A DNA stretch of 64,000 nt, taken from positions 1 through 64,000 of the forward strand of contig NZ_SOMG01000017.1 in assembly GCF_004402045.1 (NCBI RefSeq). Reading direction: 5' to 3'. The translations under genes were made by a program, and so were the position numbers. The DNA is from Lelliottia nimipressuralis. GTDB lineage: Bacteria; Pseudomonadota; Gammaproteobacteria; Enterobacterales; Enterobacteriaceae. The notes under the pieces are model-generated. The model was not told where the DNA came from, made no database searches, and saw nothing but the letters and a program-made list of their open reading frames with translations. Of the stretch, positions 31,592 through 41,611 are shown piece after piece; the first letter of the stretch is position 1, and each line of letters opens with the position of its first letter.

Positions 31592-31614
31592 ATGCATTCA
31601 TTTTTTTAATGCAT
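31592..31614 (+). other. AT-rich inverted repeat after wecG
   Basis: ATGCATT and AATGCAT arms around a loop of CA plus seven T, 66 bases after the wec operon ends. It may weakly terminate or mark the end of the wec transcript; the T-run is inside the loop, so it is not a standard terminator. Confidence 0.4.
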
Positions 31615-31680
31615 CGTTTGCCATTTGGCAGATTTTAAGAAACCATTCGCACCGTATTTTAGTACCCCTAAAAAACAATA

Positions 31681-31722
31681 CCCGGTCTTAAGCCGGGAAA
31701 CAGCAAACACAATCGAGGATCT
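31681..31722 (+). promoter_or_regulatory. yifK leader: hairpin and probable GcvB-binding site
   Basis: A small hairpin (CCCGG...CCGGG, 31681-31697) is followed by CAAACACAA (31704-31712), complementary to the GU-rich R1 region of the small RNA GcvB, and then by the ribosome-binding site CGAGGATCT. GcvB repression of yifK is established in Salmonella; the site here is inferred from that complementarity. Confidence 0.5.
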
Positions 31723-33108
31723 ATGGCAGAGAAAAAACCGGAGCTACAGCGTGGGCTGGAAGCTCGTCATATTGAACTGATAGCGCTGGGCGGCACTATC
31801 GGCGTGGGCCTGTTTATGGGCTCTGCAAGCACGCTCAAATGGGCAGGCCCTTCCGTATTACTGGCGTACATTATCGCCGGGTTGTTTGTTTTCTTCATCA
31901 TGCGTTCCATGGGCGAAATGCTCTTCCTGGAACCGGTAACCGGCTCCTTTGCCGTTTACGCGCATCGTTATATGAGCCCGTTCTTCGGCTACCTGACGGC
32001 CTGGTCATACTGGTTTATGTGGATGGCGGTGGGTATCTCTGAGATCACCGCGATAGGGGTCTACGTCCAGTTCTGGTTCCCGGACATGGTTCAGTGGATA
32101 CCCGCGCTGATTGCCGTGGGGCTGGTGGCGCTGGCAAACCTGGCAGCCGTGCGTCTTTATGGTGAAATCGAGTTCTGGTTTGCGATGATCAAAGTCACCA
32201 CCATCATCGTGATGATTGTCGTCGGCCTGGGCGTGATTTTCTTCGGCTTTGGCAACGGTGGACATGCAATCGGCTTTGGTAACCTGACCGAAAACGGCGG
32301 TTTCTTCGCCGGCGGCTGGAAGGGCTTCCTGACGGCGCTGTGTATCGTTGTGGCCTCGTATCAGGGCGTGGAGCTGATCGGCATTACCGCCGGTGAGGCG
32401 AAAAACCCGCAGGTTACGCTGCGTAGCGCGGTGGGCAAAGTGCTGTGGCGTATTCTGATTTTCTATGTGGGCGCGATCTTCGTCATCGTGACTATCTTCC
32501 CATGGAACGAAATTGGCACGACGGGGAGCCCGTTTGTTTTAACCTTCGCCAAAATTGGTATCACGGCGGCGGCGGGTATCATCAACTTTGTGGTCCTTAC
32601 GGCAGCGTTGTCAGGCTGTAACAGCGGAATGTACAGCTGCGGGCGTATGCTCTATGCGCTCTCGAAGAATAACCAGCTGCCTGCAGCGATGAGCAGAGTC
32701 TCACGTGTCGGCGTTCCTGTTGCGGGTGTAGCAGTATCCATTGTGATCCTGCTGATTGGCTCTTGCCTGAATTACATCATTCCTAATCCGCAGCGCGTGT
32801 TCGTTTACGTCTATAGCGCCAGCGTACTGCCGGGCATGGTGCCGTGGTTTGTGATCCTCATCAGCCAGCTGCGTTTCCGTCATGCGCATAAAAAGGCGAT
32901 TGAAAGCCATCCGTTCCGGTCAATTCTGTTCCCCTATGCGAACTATTTGACGATGGCGTTCCTGATTTGCGTATTAATCGGAATGTACTTTAATGAAGAT
33001 ACCCGCATGTCGCTGTTTGTCGGGGTGATCTTCCTGGCGGCAGTGACGGCTGCTTATAAGCTTTTTGGCCTGGGTCGCCGTGCCACCACGCAGAAAGTGG
33101 AGGAATAA
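31723..33108 (+). CDS. yifK: Amino acid (threonine/serine) transporter YifK/ThrP
   Basis: A 461-residue APC-superfamily permease with twelve predicted membrane segments. N-terminal signature: [26 protein letters not shown]. The substrate-binding helix region [10 protein letters not shown] is present. E. coli and Salmonella YifK imports threonine and serine and has been renamed ThrP. It follows the wec operon by 197 bp and precedes the tRNA cluster, as in E. coli. Confidence 0.94.
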   Translation: MAEKKPELQRGLEARHIELIALGGTIGVGLFMGSASTLKWAGPSVLLAYIIAGLFVFFIMRSMGEMLFLEPVTGSFAVYAHRYMSPFFGYLTAWSYWFMWMAVGISEITAIGVYVQFWFPDMVQWIPALIAVGLVALANLAAVRLYGEIEFWFAMIKVTTIIVMIVVGLGVIFFGFGNGGHAIGFGNLTENGGFFAGGWKGFLTALCIVVASYQGVELIGITAGEAKNPQVTLRSAVGKVLWRILIFYVGAIFVIVTIFPWNEIGTTGSPFVLTFAKIGITAAAGIINFVVLTAALSGCNSGMYSCGRMLYALSKNNQLPAAMSRVSRVGVPVAGVAVSIVILLIGSCLNYIIPNPQRVFVYVYSASVLPGMVPWFVILISQLRFRHAHKKAIESHPFRSILFPYANYLTMAFLICVLIGMYFNEDTRMSLFVGVIFLAAVTAAYKLFGLGRRATTQKVEE

Positions 33109-33160
33109 GCGGCAAAATGTGCAAACCATAACCAAACGCGCATTTTTTTCAAAAAAGCAC

Positions 33161-33189
33161 TAGACAGCGGGGACGGAGGTACGTAATAT
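33161..33189 (+). promoter_or_regulatory. Promoter of the argX-hisR-leuT-proM tRNA operon
   Basis: TAGACA, a 17-bp spacer and TAATAT, then a GC-rich discriminator (CCAGCCCCG), typical of stringently controlled stable-RNA promoters. It lies 22 bases before tRNA-Arg. Confidence 0.75.
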
Positions 33190-33210
33190 CCAGCCCCGCA
33201 ACGGCGCTAA

Positions 33211-33287
<77 letters not shown>

Positions 33288-33350
33288 TTTACCCGGTGCT
33301 AGAGCTGCGGTGGTCTGAGAAGTAGTCAGTACCGCGTGAAAGAATACAGT

Positions 33351-33427
33351 GGTGGCTATAGCTCAGTTGGTAGAGCCCTGGATTGTGATTCCAGTTGTCG
33401 TGGGTTCGAATCCCATTAGCCACCCCA
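33351..33427 (+). tRNA. hisR: tRNA-His (anticodon GTG)
   Basis: A 77-nt tRNA including the extra 5' G (G-1) specific to tRNA-His, anticodon loop TTGTGAT and an encoded CCA end. Confidence 0.97.
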
Positions 33428-33448
33428 TTATTGAAAGAGTTGTGAATT

Positions 33449-33534
33449 GCGAAGGTGGCGGAATTGGTAGACGCGCTAGCTTCAGGTGTTAGTGTCCTTT
33501 GGATGTGGGGGTTCGAGTCCCCCCCCTCGCACCA
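33449..33534 (+). tRNA. leuT: tRNA-Leu (anticodon CAG)
   Basis: An 86-nt class II tRNA with a long variable arm (GTCC-TTT-GGAT), anticodon loop TTCAGGT and an encoded CCA end. It is one base shorter than my recollection of E. coli leuT, in the variable loop. Confidence 0.96.
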
Positions 33535-33581
33535 CGACTTTTAAAATGAATTGAACTAAAAATTCAAAAAAAGCAGTACAT

Positions 33582-33658
33582 CGGCGAGTAGCGCAGCTTG
33601 GTAGCGCAACTGGTTTGGGACCAGTGGGTCGGAGGTTCGAATCCTCTCTCGCCGACCA
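33582..33658 (+). tRNA. proM: tRNA-Pro (anticodon TGG)
   Basis: A 77-nt tRNA with acceptor CGGCGAG, anticodon loop TTTGGGA and an encoded CCA end. Last gene of the tRNA operon. Confidence 0.97.
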
Positions 33659-33664
33659 ATTTTG

Positions 33665-33688
33665 AACCCCGCTTCGGCGGGGTTTTTT
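33665..33688 (+). terminator. Terminator of the tRNA operon
   Basis: AACCCCGC, a TTCG tetraloop and GCGGGGTT followed by a T-run, 6 bases after tRNA-Pro. Confidence 0.93.
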
Positions 33689-33742
33689 GTTTTCTGCGAC
33701 TTCTCATCCCTGTAGTGATTCCCCGACAGCGCCCTGTTTCAT

Positions 33743-33760
33743 TGTCGCGATTCAGCGACA
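33743..33760 (+). promoter_or_regulatory. Candidate GlrR site 1 upstream of glmZ
   Basis: TGTC-N10-GACA, an exact match to the consensus of the response regulator GlrR (QseF/YfhA), centred about 205 bases before the glmZ start. The distance suits a sigma-54 enhancer-binding protein. Confidence 0.72.
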
Positions 33761-33805
33761 TATAACCAATTGAAAATAAAAGCATTAATTATCCGTGGGT
33801 TTTGC

Positions 33806-33823
33806 TGTCTCCTCCTGGCGACA
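33806..33823 (+). promoter_or_regulatory. Candidate GlrR site 2 upstream of glmZ
   Basis: A second exact TGTC-N10-GACA site, centred 63 bp after the first and about 142 bases before the glmZ start. Confidence 0.72.
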
Positions 33824-33929
33824 TATTTCTGCATTTATCGATACGTTGTAGAGCTTAAGACGGTGCTTAACAGCATAATTTCCTTTTATCTTAAAATGTT
33901 GCGTCATGTAAAACTTCTGGATGTCATGT

Positions 33930-33952
33930 TGGCACGTTACGTGCAATAATAT
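33930..33952 (+). promoter_or_regulatory. Overlapping sigma-54 / sigma-70 promoter of glmZ
   Basis: TGGCAC-GTTAC-GTGCA (33930-33945) fits the sigma-54 -24/-12 consensus TGGCAC-N5-TTGCA with one mismatch, and its GC lies 13-14 bases before the RNA start. TAATAT (33947-33952) can serve as an overlapping sigma-70 -10 element. Such overlapping promoters with upstream GlrR sites are established for glmY and, in some Enterobacteriaceae, glmZ. Confidence 0.7.
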
Positions 33953-33956
33953 ACGC

Positions 33957-34159
33957 GTAGATGCTCATTCCATCTCTTATGTTCGCCTTAGTGCCTCATA
34001 AACTCAGGAATGACGCAGAGCCATTTACGGTGCTTATCGTCCACTGACAGATGTCGCTTCGGCCTCATCAGACACCATGGACACAACGTTGAGTGAAGCA
34101 CCAAATATGTTGTCTTACAGACCTGTTTTAACGCCTGCTTTTATAGCAGGCGTTTTTTT
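33957..34159 (+). ncRNA. glmZ: Small RNA GlmZ
   Basis: About 203 nt, strongly similar to E. coli GlmZ (about 207 nt): it begins GTAGATGCTCATTCCATCTC and ends in a perfect 10-bp terminator stem (AACGCCTGCT/AGCAGGCGTT, 34130-34154) with a T-run. With Hfq, GlmZ base-pairs to and activates glmS mRNA (glucosamine-6-phosphate synthase). RapZ and RNase E process it, and GlmY antagonises that processing. It lies just before the convergent hemY end, as in E. coli, but without aslBA between it and the tRNA genes. Confidence 0.95.
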
Positions 34160-34167
34160 ATGGGCGT

Positions 34168-34193
34168 AAAAAAGGAGGCCATTTGGCCTCCTG
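34168..34193 (-). terminator. Terminator of the hemCDXY operon
   Basis: Read on the minus strand: GGAGGCC, an AAAT loop and GGCCTCC, then six T residues. It starts 6 bases after the hemY stop codon and faces the GlmZ terminator. Confidence 0.92.
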
Positions 34194-34198
34194 ATTAA

Positions 34199-35398
34199 TT
34201 ACTGCTGCGTACCGTTATTTTGCAGCGTCAACAGCAACCCATCACGCCGCATGGCGGCCGCCTCTTCCGGCTTATGCTGCTTGTCCAGCGCATCGGCAAG
34301 CCACGCGTAGTCAAAGGCATCCGGACGCTGCTTCAGCGCCGCGCGGAAGGCGAGGCTCGCCTCCTGCCATTCACCGTGCTTCATCAGCGACTGACCGAGT
34401 GTGCTCCACAGCAACGGTCGGTCACCGACGGTTTTAATCTGCTGACGCAGCACTTTCTCGACTTGCTCAGGGTTGTTGGTTTTCAGACGCGGGATCACCA
34501 TCACCAGACGATCGTCGTACTGGCGCTTCAGACCGTCGAGGAGAATCTCCTGCGCAGTGTCGTGATCGTCACATTCAATCAGATGTTCCGCCATCGCCAC
34601 CTGCAGAGGAACCTGCTGGCGCGTTTTACGGCTCTGATTTTTCCACCACGTTTTCAGACCGTCGCTGCCCAGGTCGGCACGCGCCTGATCCATCAGGCCA
34701 ATCCACGCCAGACGCTGAAGCTCATCACGATGTTCATCATCACCGACCTCGGCCTTCGCCATCGACGGAATGATGTCCAGCAGCGAGCCCCACGCGCCGG
34801 TACGAATATAGGCCTGCTCGGCAAGACGCAGCACTTCCGGATGACGTGGCGCGACTTCCAGCAGGCGGTCGATGCCGTGGCGAGCCGCGTGATCCTCATT
34901 GCGCGCCAGCTGCAGACGAACGCGCGTAATTTCCACCGGAATCGGATCGCCATGCGCCAGCTCTGCCGCCCGTTCCAGGTGCTGATTGGCGCGTGCTTCG
35001 TCACCGCGCTGCTGCGCCGCTTCAGCAGCCAGCAGATAGTTCACCACCGGCTGTTCGGCATGATCGGCGTTTTTCGACATCAGCTTTTCAACCTGCTGAT
35101 AGTCACCCTCGGCGAGCTTAAGCAGAGCCTGTTCGGTCTGTTTGCGGGCGCGGCGGCGCTTACGGCCAACGAACCAGCCGCGCGTATGGGCACCGGTGCG
35201 GAAAATACGGCGCAGGATCCACTCCAGAACAAACAGCACCACCACGCCGAGGATCAGAATGATCACTAAGCCCGTAACGCTGGTTTCGATGTTGTAGTTA
35301 TCGGTCTGGATCAGCACATAGCCTTGATGGCCCGCGAGCATCGGCCCCAGGACGATCCCGGCGATCAGCAGGATAAAGAGTAAGAGGACTTTTAGCAT
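34199..35398 (-). CDS. hemY: HemY, TPR-containing inner-membrane protein
   Basis: A 399-residue protein with two N-terminal membrane segments (MLKVLLLFILLIAGIVLG and a second near residues 42-65) followed by tetratricopeptide-type helices (for example LLWSTLGQSLMKHGEWQEASLAF). It belongs to the heme operon. Its biochemical role in enteric bacteria is unsettled; it is not the protoporphyrinogen oxidase that shares the name in Bacillus. Last gene of hemCDXY, 2 bp after hemX. Confidence 0.93.
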   Translation of the reverse strand: MLKVLLLFILLIAGIVLGPMLAGHQGYVLIQTDNYNIETSVTGLVIILILGVVVLFVLEWILRRIFRTGAHTRGWFVGRKRRRARKQTEQALLKLAEGDYQQVEKLMSKNADHAEQPVVNYLLAAEAAQQRGDEARANQHLERAAELAHGDPIPVEITRVRLQLARNEDHAARHGIDRLLEVAPRHPEVLRLAEQAYIRTGAWGSLLDIIPSMAKAEVGDDEHRDELQRLAWIGLMDQARADLGSDGLKTWWKNQSRKTRQQVPLQVAMAEHLIECDDHDTAQEILLDGLKRQYDDRLVMVIPRLKTNNPEQVEKVLRQQIKTVGDRPLLWSTLGQSLMKHGEWQEASLAFRAALKQRPDAFDYAWLADALDKQHKPEEAAAMRRDGLLLTLQNNGTQQ

Positions 35399-35400
35399 CG

Positions 35401-36603
35401 TTACTCTCCCTGCGGCGCGCTTTCAGACGCGGGTGCGGAAGCAGGAGCCGCTGCCGCTCCACCCGTCTGCTCTGCCGGTACGCCCGGTTGCGCCAGCAGG
35501 TTACGTACGCGCGTCTGCATCAGTTTCTCCAGAATCGGCTGGCTGGCCAGCTTATCCGGCACGTTCATGGTGATGTTCTGCTGGCTCAGTTTATCAATGT
35601 CTTCGAGGAAGGCGGTGGTCGTCGCATCATCGGTGTTGTAGTAGGCGCGTACCCACGTTGAGACGTTATCCAGCGCCTGTTTGTAGGTCTCTTCCTGATG
35701 ACGCGGCACGGCCTGTGCCGCCACCAGCAGGCGGGAGCGAATGTTTTCGCGCAGATAGATATCCTGGTTCGGCGCCAGCAGCGGCACGGCGGTTTCGTCG
35801 CGACGGCGGATGGTGATAAAGCTGTCCATAAAGTTCTGCCAGCTTTTTTGCAGGTTCACGCGCCATTCGCTCAGGGAACTGGACAGCTCGGTGCCGTCGG
35901 AATCCATCGGGGAGTCGTCGTCGTTGTTATCCGCCAGCTGCAGGTTATCAATCTGATTCGAGAGCTGGTTCACTTTAAGGATAATGCCGTCGTAGTCCAC
36001 CTGCGAGACGGCGGAGAGGCTGGCGATGTCTTCGGTGATCGCACGGCGTGCGGTGATAAGACTTGGATCGTTCATGTCTGCCAGGCTTGCATCAGCGCTT
36101 TTCAGCAGCGCGGCGGCAGTGGTGACGTCTTGATCGCTCCAGAGCTTACGTCCGGCGAGCTTCACCAGGAAGTCAGCCTGTGAGAGCAGCCAGGTTTTGG
36201 CATCGGTGCCGGAAATCGTGGCGACTTTCTGCTGCACTTCGCCCAGCTGTTTGGTCAGTTCTTCCTGTTTGCTGTTCGCATCGGCAAGCGCGGCAGCCTG
36301 CTGTTTAATCACGGTTTCCAGCTCGGTTTTCTGCGTCTCCTGCGCTTTTTGCAGAGCAGTGAGCTGATTCACCAGCGCATCGCTGGTGGACGTCTGGTTA
36401 GCACCCTGTTGTTTCACCAAACCGTACAGACCAACGCCTGCTGCCAGCGCAATGGCGATGGCAATCGCGCTCAGCGTGAGGCTCGTTTTGTTGCTGCCGT
36501 TTTTCTTCTCAGCGGTTTTCTCAGTCGTCTCTGGCTGTGGCGTTGTCTCCACAGTCTCCCTGGTCTCTTCAACCACGGCGGAGGATTTATCGTGTTCCGT
36601 CAT
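35401..36603 (-). CDS. hemX: HemX, inner-membrane protein of the heme operon
   Basis: A 400-residue protein. A cytoplasmic, Glu/Thr/Lys-rich N-terminus (about 38 residues) precedes one membrane segment ([21 protein letters not shown]), a Gln-rich coiled coil (about residues 75-130) and a folded domain. The Ala/Pro/Ser-rich C-terminal tail is low-complexity. Once proposed to be a uroporphyrinogen methylase; the sequence shows no methyltransferase motif and the role is unknown. Confidence 0.92.
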   Translation of the reverse strand: MTEHDKSSAVVEETRETVETTPQPETTEKTAEKKNGSNKTSLTLSAIAIAIALAAGVGLYGLVKQQGANQTSTSDALVNQLTALQKAQETQKTELETVIKQQAAALADANSKQEELTKQLGEVQQKVATISGTDAKTWLLSQADFLVKLAGRKLWSDQDVTTAAALLKSADASLADMNDPSLITARRAITEDIASLSAVSQVDYDGIILKVNQLSNQIDNLQLADNNDDDSPMDSDGTELSSSLSEWRVNLQKSWQNFMDSFITIRRRDETAVPLLAPNQDIYLRENIRSRLLVAAQAVPRHQEETYKQALDNVSTWVRAYYNTDDATTTAFLEDIDKLSQQNITMNVPDKLASQPILEKLMQTRVRNLLAQPGVPAEQTGGAAAAPASAPASESAPQGE

Positions 36604-36623
36604 TATGGCTTCCCATTTGAGAG

Positions 36624-37364
36624 TTATTGTAATGCGCGCAGCAGCGCATCGTTGTCGGCGTTATCAGCGATCCGAATATCATGCCAGCCCAGTTCCCGGG
36701 CCTGGTTCGCCAGACGCTCACTGACGACCAGAAGCCGACAGTGGAGTAACCAATTTTCACGATACCATTGCGGTACAAGTGACCAGAGCCGCTGCAGCAT
36801 TTCACCGCTGGTCACGACCAGGGTCGTAATGCCGCGCGTATGCCAGCGCATCGCCTCTTCTGCACCATCATAATGTTTTGCACAACGCTGGTAACACTCG
36901 CAGAACGTGACGTTAGCCCGGCGTTCGCGCAGCGTTTCACCCAACAGTTCGCGTCCGCCGTTACCGCGTAAAATCAGCGCGCGTTTTCCGGCAATGGTTT
37001 GTAATTCAGGTAATTGTAGCAAGACTTCACTGATTTCCCGATCTAACGGGTAACGAACATCCGCACCGCTTACGGTATGCAGCGCAAGCGCCGTTGTGCG
37101 GCCAATCGCGAAATAGCGTGGGGCGGTTGGCCAGAACAGGCCCTGCTGTTGCAGCTGCGCGTGGGCAAATTCCACGGCATGTTGCGACAACGCAAACAGC
37201 AGGTCGCCTTCCTGAAGGGTATTCATCTGGTCGGCGAGCGTAGAGAGCTCCCGACCCGGGGAGAATTCAATGAGCGGAAAACTCCAGGCCACCTGCCCCA
37301 GTGCGCGCAGACGGCTCACTAATTGCTCTCCTGCGGGAGAAGGGCGGGTGACGAGAATACTCAT
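36624..37364 (-). CDS. hemD: Uroporphyrinogen-III synthase
   Basis: A 246-residue HemD enzyme that closes and isomerises hydroxymethylbilane to uroporphyrinogen III, the precursor of heme, siroheme and cobalamin. N-terminus [20 protein letters not shown] is typical, and [24 protein letters not shown] holds the conserved second-domain strand. Its start overlaps the hemC end by 4 bases, implying coupled translation of consecutive enzymes. Confidence 0.95.
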   Translation of the reverse strand: MSILVTRPSPAGEQLVSRLRALGQVAWSFPLIEFSPGRELSTLADQMNTLQEGDLLFALSQHAVEFAHAQLQQQGLFWPTAPRYFAIGRTTALALHTVSGADVRYPLDREISEVLLQLPELQTIAGKRALILRGNGGRELLGETLRERRANVTFCECYQRCAKHYDGAEEAMRWHTRGITTLVVTSGEMLQRLWSLVPQWYRENWLLHCRLLVVSERLANQARELGWHDIRIADNADNDALLRALQ

Positions 37365-38302
37365 GCAGGGGGTTCTCCATTATAAACCTCAGCCAGAATT
37401 TCGCGGGCGCCGTTATCCAGTAACTCTTCTGCCAGCGAGACGCCAAGCTGTTCGGCATCTTGCGCTTTACCGCGACGTTCGCCACGCACCATCTGCGAAC
37501 CGTCCGGGGCGCCCACCAGCGCACGCAGCCACAGTTCGCCGTTCGTCAATTCAGCATAGCTGCCAATCGGAACCTGGCATCCCCCTTCGAGGCGGGTATT
37601 CATCGCACGCTCGGCTTTTACGCGGATAGCGGTGTCGTCATGGTTCAGCGGGGCAAGCAGCTCGCGGGTACGCGCATCGTCCAGACGGCACTCAATGCCA
37701 ACGGCGCCCTGGCCAACGGCTGGCAGCGACAGCTCTGGCGGTAACGCCACGCGAATGCGTTCCTCTAGCCCCAGACGTTTCAGGCCTGCAACAGCGAGAA
37801 TAATGGCATCGTAATCGCCGTTATCCAGCTTGCCCAGACGCGTGCCGACGTTCCCGCGCAGCGAGCGAATGATCAGGTCAGGACGACGCTCCGCCAGCTG
37901 ACACTGACGGCGTAAACTGGACGTGCCAACCACGCTACCCTCAGGCAGCGCATCGAGCGAGTCGTAGTGGTTAGAGACAAATGCGTCACGCGGATCTTCG
38001 CGCTCGCAGATGGTCACCAGCCCCAGCCCTTCCGGGAACTCAACAGGCACGTCTTTCATCGAATGTACGGCGATATCGGCGCGTTTCTCAAGCAATGCCA
38101 GTTCCAGTTCTTTGACAAACAGGCCTTTGCCGCCCACTTTCGCCAGCGGCGTATCCAGGATCACGTCACCGCGCGTGACCATCGGCACCAGCTCGACGCG
38201 CAATCCACTGTGGCAGGCTTCAAGGCGCTGCTTAACATAATGTGCCTGCCAGAGCGCGAGAGGGCTTTGGCGTGTGGCAATTCTCAAAACATTGTCTAAC
38301 AT
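37361..38302 (-). CDS. hemC: Porphobilinogen deaminase
   Basis: A 313-residue hydroxymethylbilane synthase that joins four porphobilinogens. The dipyrromethane-cofactor cysteine is in [14 protein letters not shown] (about residue 242); [14 protein letters not shown] and HSMKDVP are also conserved. I chose the ATG at 38302 ([10 protein letters not shown]), as in E. coli; the frame is open seven codons further to 38323. First gene of hemCDXY, divergent from cyaA. Confidence 0.96.
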   Translation of the reverse strand: MLDNVLRIATRQSPLALWQAHYVKQRLEACHSGLRVELVPMVTRGDVILDTPLAKVGGKGLFVKELELALLEKRADIAVHSMKDVPVEFPEGLGLVTICEREDPRDAFVSNHYDSLDALPEGSVVGTSSLRRQCQLAERRPDLIIRSLRGNVGTRLGKLDNGDYDAIILAVAGLKRLGLEERIRVALPPELSLPAVGQGAVGIECRLDDARTRELLAPLNHDDTAIRVKAERAMNTRLEGGCQVPIGSYAELTNGELWLRALVGAPDGSQMVRGERRGKAQDAEQLGVSLAEELLDNGAREILAEVYNGEPPA

Positions 38303-38475
38303 GCTTGTTACCGTCATTATCAATCGCTAACCATCCTAACATTGTTGACTCTGGGATGGCAGTTTTACGGTTGATGAAGAGTGAGAGGGACAAGGCGGCG
38401 TATTCGTCAGCCATAGCCGTATTCAGGAATTTACACGTACAGAACGGTGCTACACTTGTATGTAGCGCATCTTTC

Positions 38476-38503
38476 TTTACGGTCAACCGGCAAGGTGTTA
38501 AAT
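38476..38503 (+). promoter_or_regulatory. cyaA promoter (P2-like)
   Basis: TTTACG, a 16-bp spacer and TTAAAT. The -10 element lies inside the CRP site, so CRP-cAMP would block RNA polymerase, matching known cAMP feedback on cyaA. Confidence 0.7.
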
Positions 38504-38514
38504 TGATCACGTTT
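38493..38514 (+). promoter_or_regulatory. CRP site in the cyaA promoter
   Basis: AGGTGTTAAATTGATCACGTTT, read as halves GTGTT-N6-ATCAC, equals the E. coli cyaA P2 CRP site. It overlaps the -10 element, which is the repressing arrangement. Confidence 0.8.
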
Positions 38515-38651
38515 TAGACCATTTTTTCGTCGGTACCACCATAATGATAAGGGCGAAAAAGGGTAACGGTTATCTTTTTGAAATACTGCGGGCCCGCTGT
38601 TATTCATGTTTTGAATAGCTTGCGCCACCCGGAAACATCAGGCGATACGTC

Positions 38652-41195
38652 TTGTACCTCTATATTGAGACTCTGAAACAGAGACTGGATGCCATAAATC
38701 AACTGCGTGTGGATCGCGCGCTTGCTGCTATGGGCCCTGCTTTCCAGCAGGTATACAGTCTGCTGCCGACATTATTGCACTATCACCATCCGCTGATGCC
38801 TGGCTACCTTGACGGTAACGTTCCCCAGGGCATTTGCCTTTTCACGCCTGATGAAACCCAACAGCACTATCTGAGTGAGCTTGAACTCTATCGCGGCATG
38901 CCGCCACAGGAGTCCCCGAAAGGTGAACTGCCGATTACCGGCGTTTACTCTATGGGGAGTACCTCATCGGTAGGGCAAAGCTGTTCTTCGGACCTGGACA
39001 TCTGGGTCTGTCATCAGTCCTGGCTTGATAACGAAGAGCGCCAGCTGCTGCAACGTAAATGCAGCCTGCTGGAAAGCTGGGCGGCGTCGCTCGGCGTGGA
39101 AGTGAGCTTCTTCCTGATTGATGAAAACCGATTCCGTCATAACGAAAGCGGCAGTCTGGGTGGTGAGGACTGCGGCTCGACCCAGCACATCCTGTTGCTG
39201 GATGAATTTTACCGTACTGCTGTGCGTCTGGCCGGTAAGCGTATTCTGTGGAATATGGTGCCGTGCGATGAAGAAGAGCATTACGACGATTACGTGATGT
39301 CGCTGTACTCGCAGGGTGTCCTGACGCCAAACGAATGGCTGGACCTCGGTGGCCTGAGCTCTCTGTCAGCGGAAGAGTACTTTGGCGCAAGCCTCTGGCA
39401 GCTCTATAAGAGTATTGACTCACCGTACAAAGCGGTGCTGAAAACGCTGCTGCTGGAAGCCTATTCCTGGGAATACCCGACGCCGCGCCTGCTGGCGAAA
39501 GATATCAAGCAGCGTTTGCACGACGGGGAGATCGTCTCCTTCGGGCTGGACGCCTACTGCATGATGCTGGAGCGCGTGACCGAATACCTGAAAGCCATTG
39601 ACGACACCACGCGTCTTGACCTGGTGCGTCGATGTTTCTATCTCAAAGTCTGTGAGAAATTGAGCCGCGAGCGCGCATGCGTGGGCTGGCGTCGTGAAGT
39701 GGTCAGTCAGTTAGTGAAAGAGTGGGGATGGGACGAAGAGCGTTTGTCCATGCTCGACAACCGCGCCAACTGGAAAATCGATCAGGTGCGTGAAGCGCAC
39801 AACGAACTGCTCGATGCGATGATGCAAAGCTACCGTAACCTGATCCGCTTTGCGCGTCGTAATAACCTCAGCGTTTCAGCCAGCCCGCAGGATATCGGTG
39901 TGTTGACCCGTAAACTGTACGCCGCGTTTGAAGCGCTGCCGGGTAAAGTCACTCTGGTTAACCCGCAGATTTCGCCTGACCTCTCAGAACCGAACCTGAC
40001 CTTTATCTATGTTCCGCCGGGTCGCGCGAACCGCACCGGGTGGTATCTTTACAACCGTGCGCCAAGCATGGATTCGATCGTCAGCCATCAACCGCTGGAA
40101 TATAACCGTTACCTGAACAAGCTGGTGGCCTGGGCCTGGTTTAACGGCCTGCTGACCTCGCGCACCCGCCTGTTTATCAAAGGCAACGAGGTGGTTGATC
40201 TCGCTAAGCTGCAGGAGATGGTGGCGGATGTCTCACACCACTTCCCGCTGCGTCTGCCTGCGCCAACGCCGAAAGCGCTCTACAGCCCATGTGAGATTCG
40301 CCATCTGGCGATCATCGTTAACCTGGAATACGACCCGACGGCGGCCTTCCGCAATCAGGTGGTCCATTTTGACTTCCGCAAGCTGGACGTCTTTAGCTTT
40401 GGCGAGCAGCAAAATTGCCTGGTGGGTAGCGTGGATCTGCTTTACCGCAACTCGTGGAACGAAGTGCGTACCCTGCATTTCAACGGCGAGCAGGCGATGA
40501 TCGAAGCGCTGAAAACCATTCTCGGTAAAATGCACCAGGACGCCGCGCCACCGGACAGCGTGGAAGTGTTCTGTTACAGCCAGCATCTGCGTGGGTTGAT
40601 TCGTACCCGCGTGCAGCAGCTGGTTTCTGAATGTATCGAACTGCGTCTCTCCAGTACCCGTCAGGAAACCGGGCGCTTTAAAGCGCTGCGCGTCTCCGGC
40701 CAGACCTGGGGCCTGTTCTTCGAACGTCTCAACGTGTCGGTACAGAAGCTGGAAAACGCCATCGAGTTCTACGGCGCGATTTCACACAACAAGCTGCATG
40801 GTCTGTCGGTGCAGGTGGAAACCAACCACGTTAAGCTGCCGCAGGTGGTTGACGGTTTTGCCAGTGAAGGGATTATTCAGTTCTTCTTCGAAGAGTCGGG
40901 CGACGATGCCGGTTTCAATATCTACATTCTGGATGAGACCAACCGCGCCGAGGTGTATCACCATTGTGAAGGCAGTAAAGAGGAGCTGGTGCGCGACGTC
41001 AGCCGCTTCTACTCCTCTTCGCATGATCGTTTCACCTACGGCTCAAGCTTTATCAACTTTAACCTGCCGCAGTTCTACCAGATTGTGAACGTCGACGGTC
41101 GTACGCAGGTGATTCCGTTCCGGACCCAGGCCGTCACGCCTGTCGCGCCTGCAAATCAGGACACCGCGCCGCTGTTGCAGCAGTATTTCTCCTGA
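38652..41195 (+). CDS. cyaA: Adenylate cyclase, class I
   Basis: An 847-residue class I adenylate cyclase that makes cAMP from ATP; the C-terminal half responds to the phosphotransferase system through EIIA-Glc. The N-terminal catalytic region has the nucleotidyltransferase motif [20 protein letters not shown] near residue 100. The start codon is TTG at 38652 (TTG TAC CTC TAT), as in E. coli where it limits translation; only the weak AGGCG lies upstream. Confidence 0.97.
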   Translation: MYLYIETLKQRLDAINQLRVDRALAAMGPAFQQVYSLLPTLLHYHHPLMPGYLDGNVPQGICLFTPDETQQHYLSELELYRGMPPQESPKGELPITGVYSMGSTSSVGQSCSSDLDIWVCHQSWLDNEERQLLQRKCSLLESWAASLGVEVSFFLIDENRFRHNESGSLGGEDCGSTQHILLLDEFYRTAVRLAGKRILWNMVPCDEEEHYDDYVMSLYSQGVLTPNEWLDLGGLSSLSAEEYFGASLWQLYKSIDSPYKAVLKTLLLEAYSWEYPTPRLLAKDIKQRLHDGEIVSFGLDAYCMMLERVTEYLKAIDDTTRLDLVRRCFYLKVCEKLSRERACVGWRREVVSQLVKEWGWDEERLSMLDNRANWKIDQVREAHNELLDAMMQSYRNLIRFARRNNLSVSASPQDIGVLTRKLYAAFEALPGKVTLVNPQISPDLSEPNLTFIYVPPGRANRTGWYLYNRAPSMDSIVSHQPLEYNRYLNKLVAWAWFNGLLTSRTRLFIKGNEVVDLAKLQEMVADVSHHFPLRLPAPTPKALYSPCEIRHLAIIVNLEYDPTAAFRNQVVHFDFRKLDVFSFGEQQNCLVGSVDLLYRNSWNEVRTLHFNGEQAMIEALKTILGKMHQDAAPPDSVEVFCYSQHLRGLIRTRVQQLVSECIELRLSSTRQETGRFKALRVSGQTWGLFFERLNVSVQKLENAIEFYGAISHNKLHGLSVQVETNHVKLPQVVDGFASEGIIQFFFEESGDDAGFNIYILDETNRAEVYHHCEGSKEELVRDVSRFYSSSHDRFTYGSSFINFNLPQFYQIVNVDGRTQVIPFRTQAVTPVAPANQDTAPLLQQYFS

Positions 41196-41207
41196 GCCTT
41201 TTCGCTC

Positions 41208-41283
41208 GCCCGGTGGCGGCTACGCCTTACCGGGCCTACAACAGCTCGGTTCCGTAGGCCGGGTCAGCGCAGCGCCACCCGGC
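41208..41283. repeat. REP pair (BIME-like), cyaA/cyaY junction
   Basis: Two palindromic units in opposite orientation, 41208-41235 (GCCCGGTGGCGG...CCGGGC) and 41258-41283 (GCCGGGTCAGCG...CACCCGGC), filling the gap between the convergent cyaA and cyaY stops. Confidence 0.85.
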
Positions 41284-41290
41284 GACAAAA

Positions 41291-41611
41291 TTACCTGAAA
41301 CTCACGACCTCACCCGCCTGCGCGGTCGCCGCCTGTTCCAGCAGATCCCAGAACGTGACGCCGCTACGGTCGCAAACCCATTCCCCGTCTTTCAGATCGA
41401 AATGATAGCCGCCCTGTTTGGCGGCCAGCCATACCTGGTGAAGCGGCTCCTGGCGGTTAATAATAATTTTGCTGCCATTTTCGAAGCTCAGGGTCAGAAT
41501 ACCGCCGTTGATTTCACAATCGATATCGCTGTCGCCGTCCCAGTCGTCGAGACGCTCTTCGATGGTCATCCACAGGTTGTCGGCAAGGCGATGGAATTCA
41601 CTGTCGTTCAT
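41291..41611 (-). CDS. cyaY: Frataxin homologue CyaY
   Basis: A 106-residue bacterial frataxin. It binds iron through an acidic ridge in the first helix and loop ([13 protein letters not shown]) and modulates iron-sulfur cluster assembly by binding IscS. The beta-sheet motif [25 protein letters not shown] is typical. Monocistronic, convergent with cyaA and divergent from lptM. Confidence 0.96.
   Translation of the reverse strand: MNDSEFHRLADNLWMTIEERLDDWDGDSDIDCEINGGILTLSFENGSKIIINRQEPLHQVWLAAKQGGYHFDLKDGEWVCDRSGVTFWDLLEQAATAQAGEVVSFR

Larger units (their letters stand above)
38303..38651. other. hemC-cyaA divergent regulatory region
   Basis: 349 bases without a convincing gene; small ORFs here are unsupported. 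The right half holds the cyaA promoter with its CRP site; the hemC promoter must lie toward the left, where I see no clear match to consensus. Confidence 0.75.

Noticed and set aside
33564-33785. A minus-strand ORF across tRNA-Pro and its terminator
   Set aside because: Its protein is simply the reverse complement of the tRNA and terminator, a known source of spurious ORFs.
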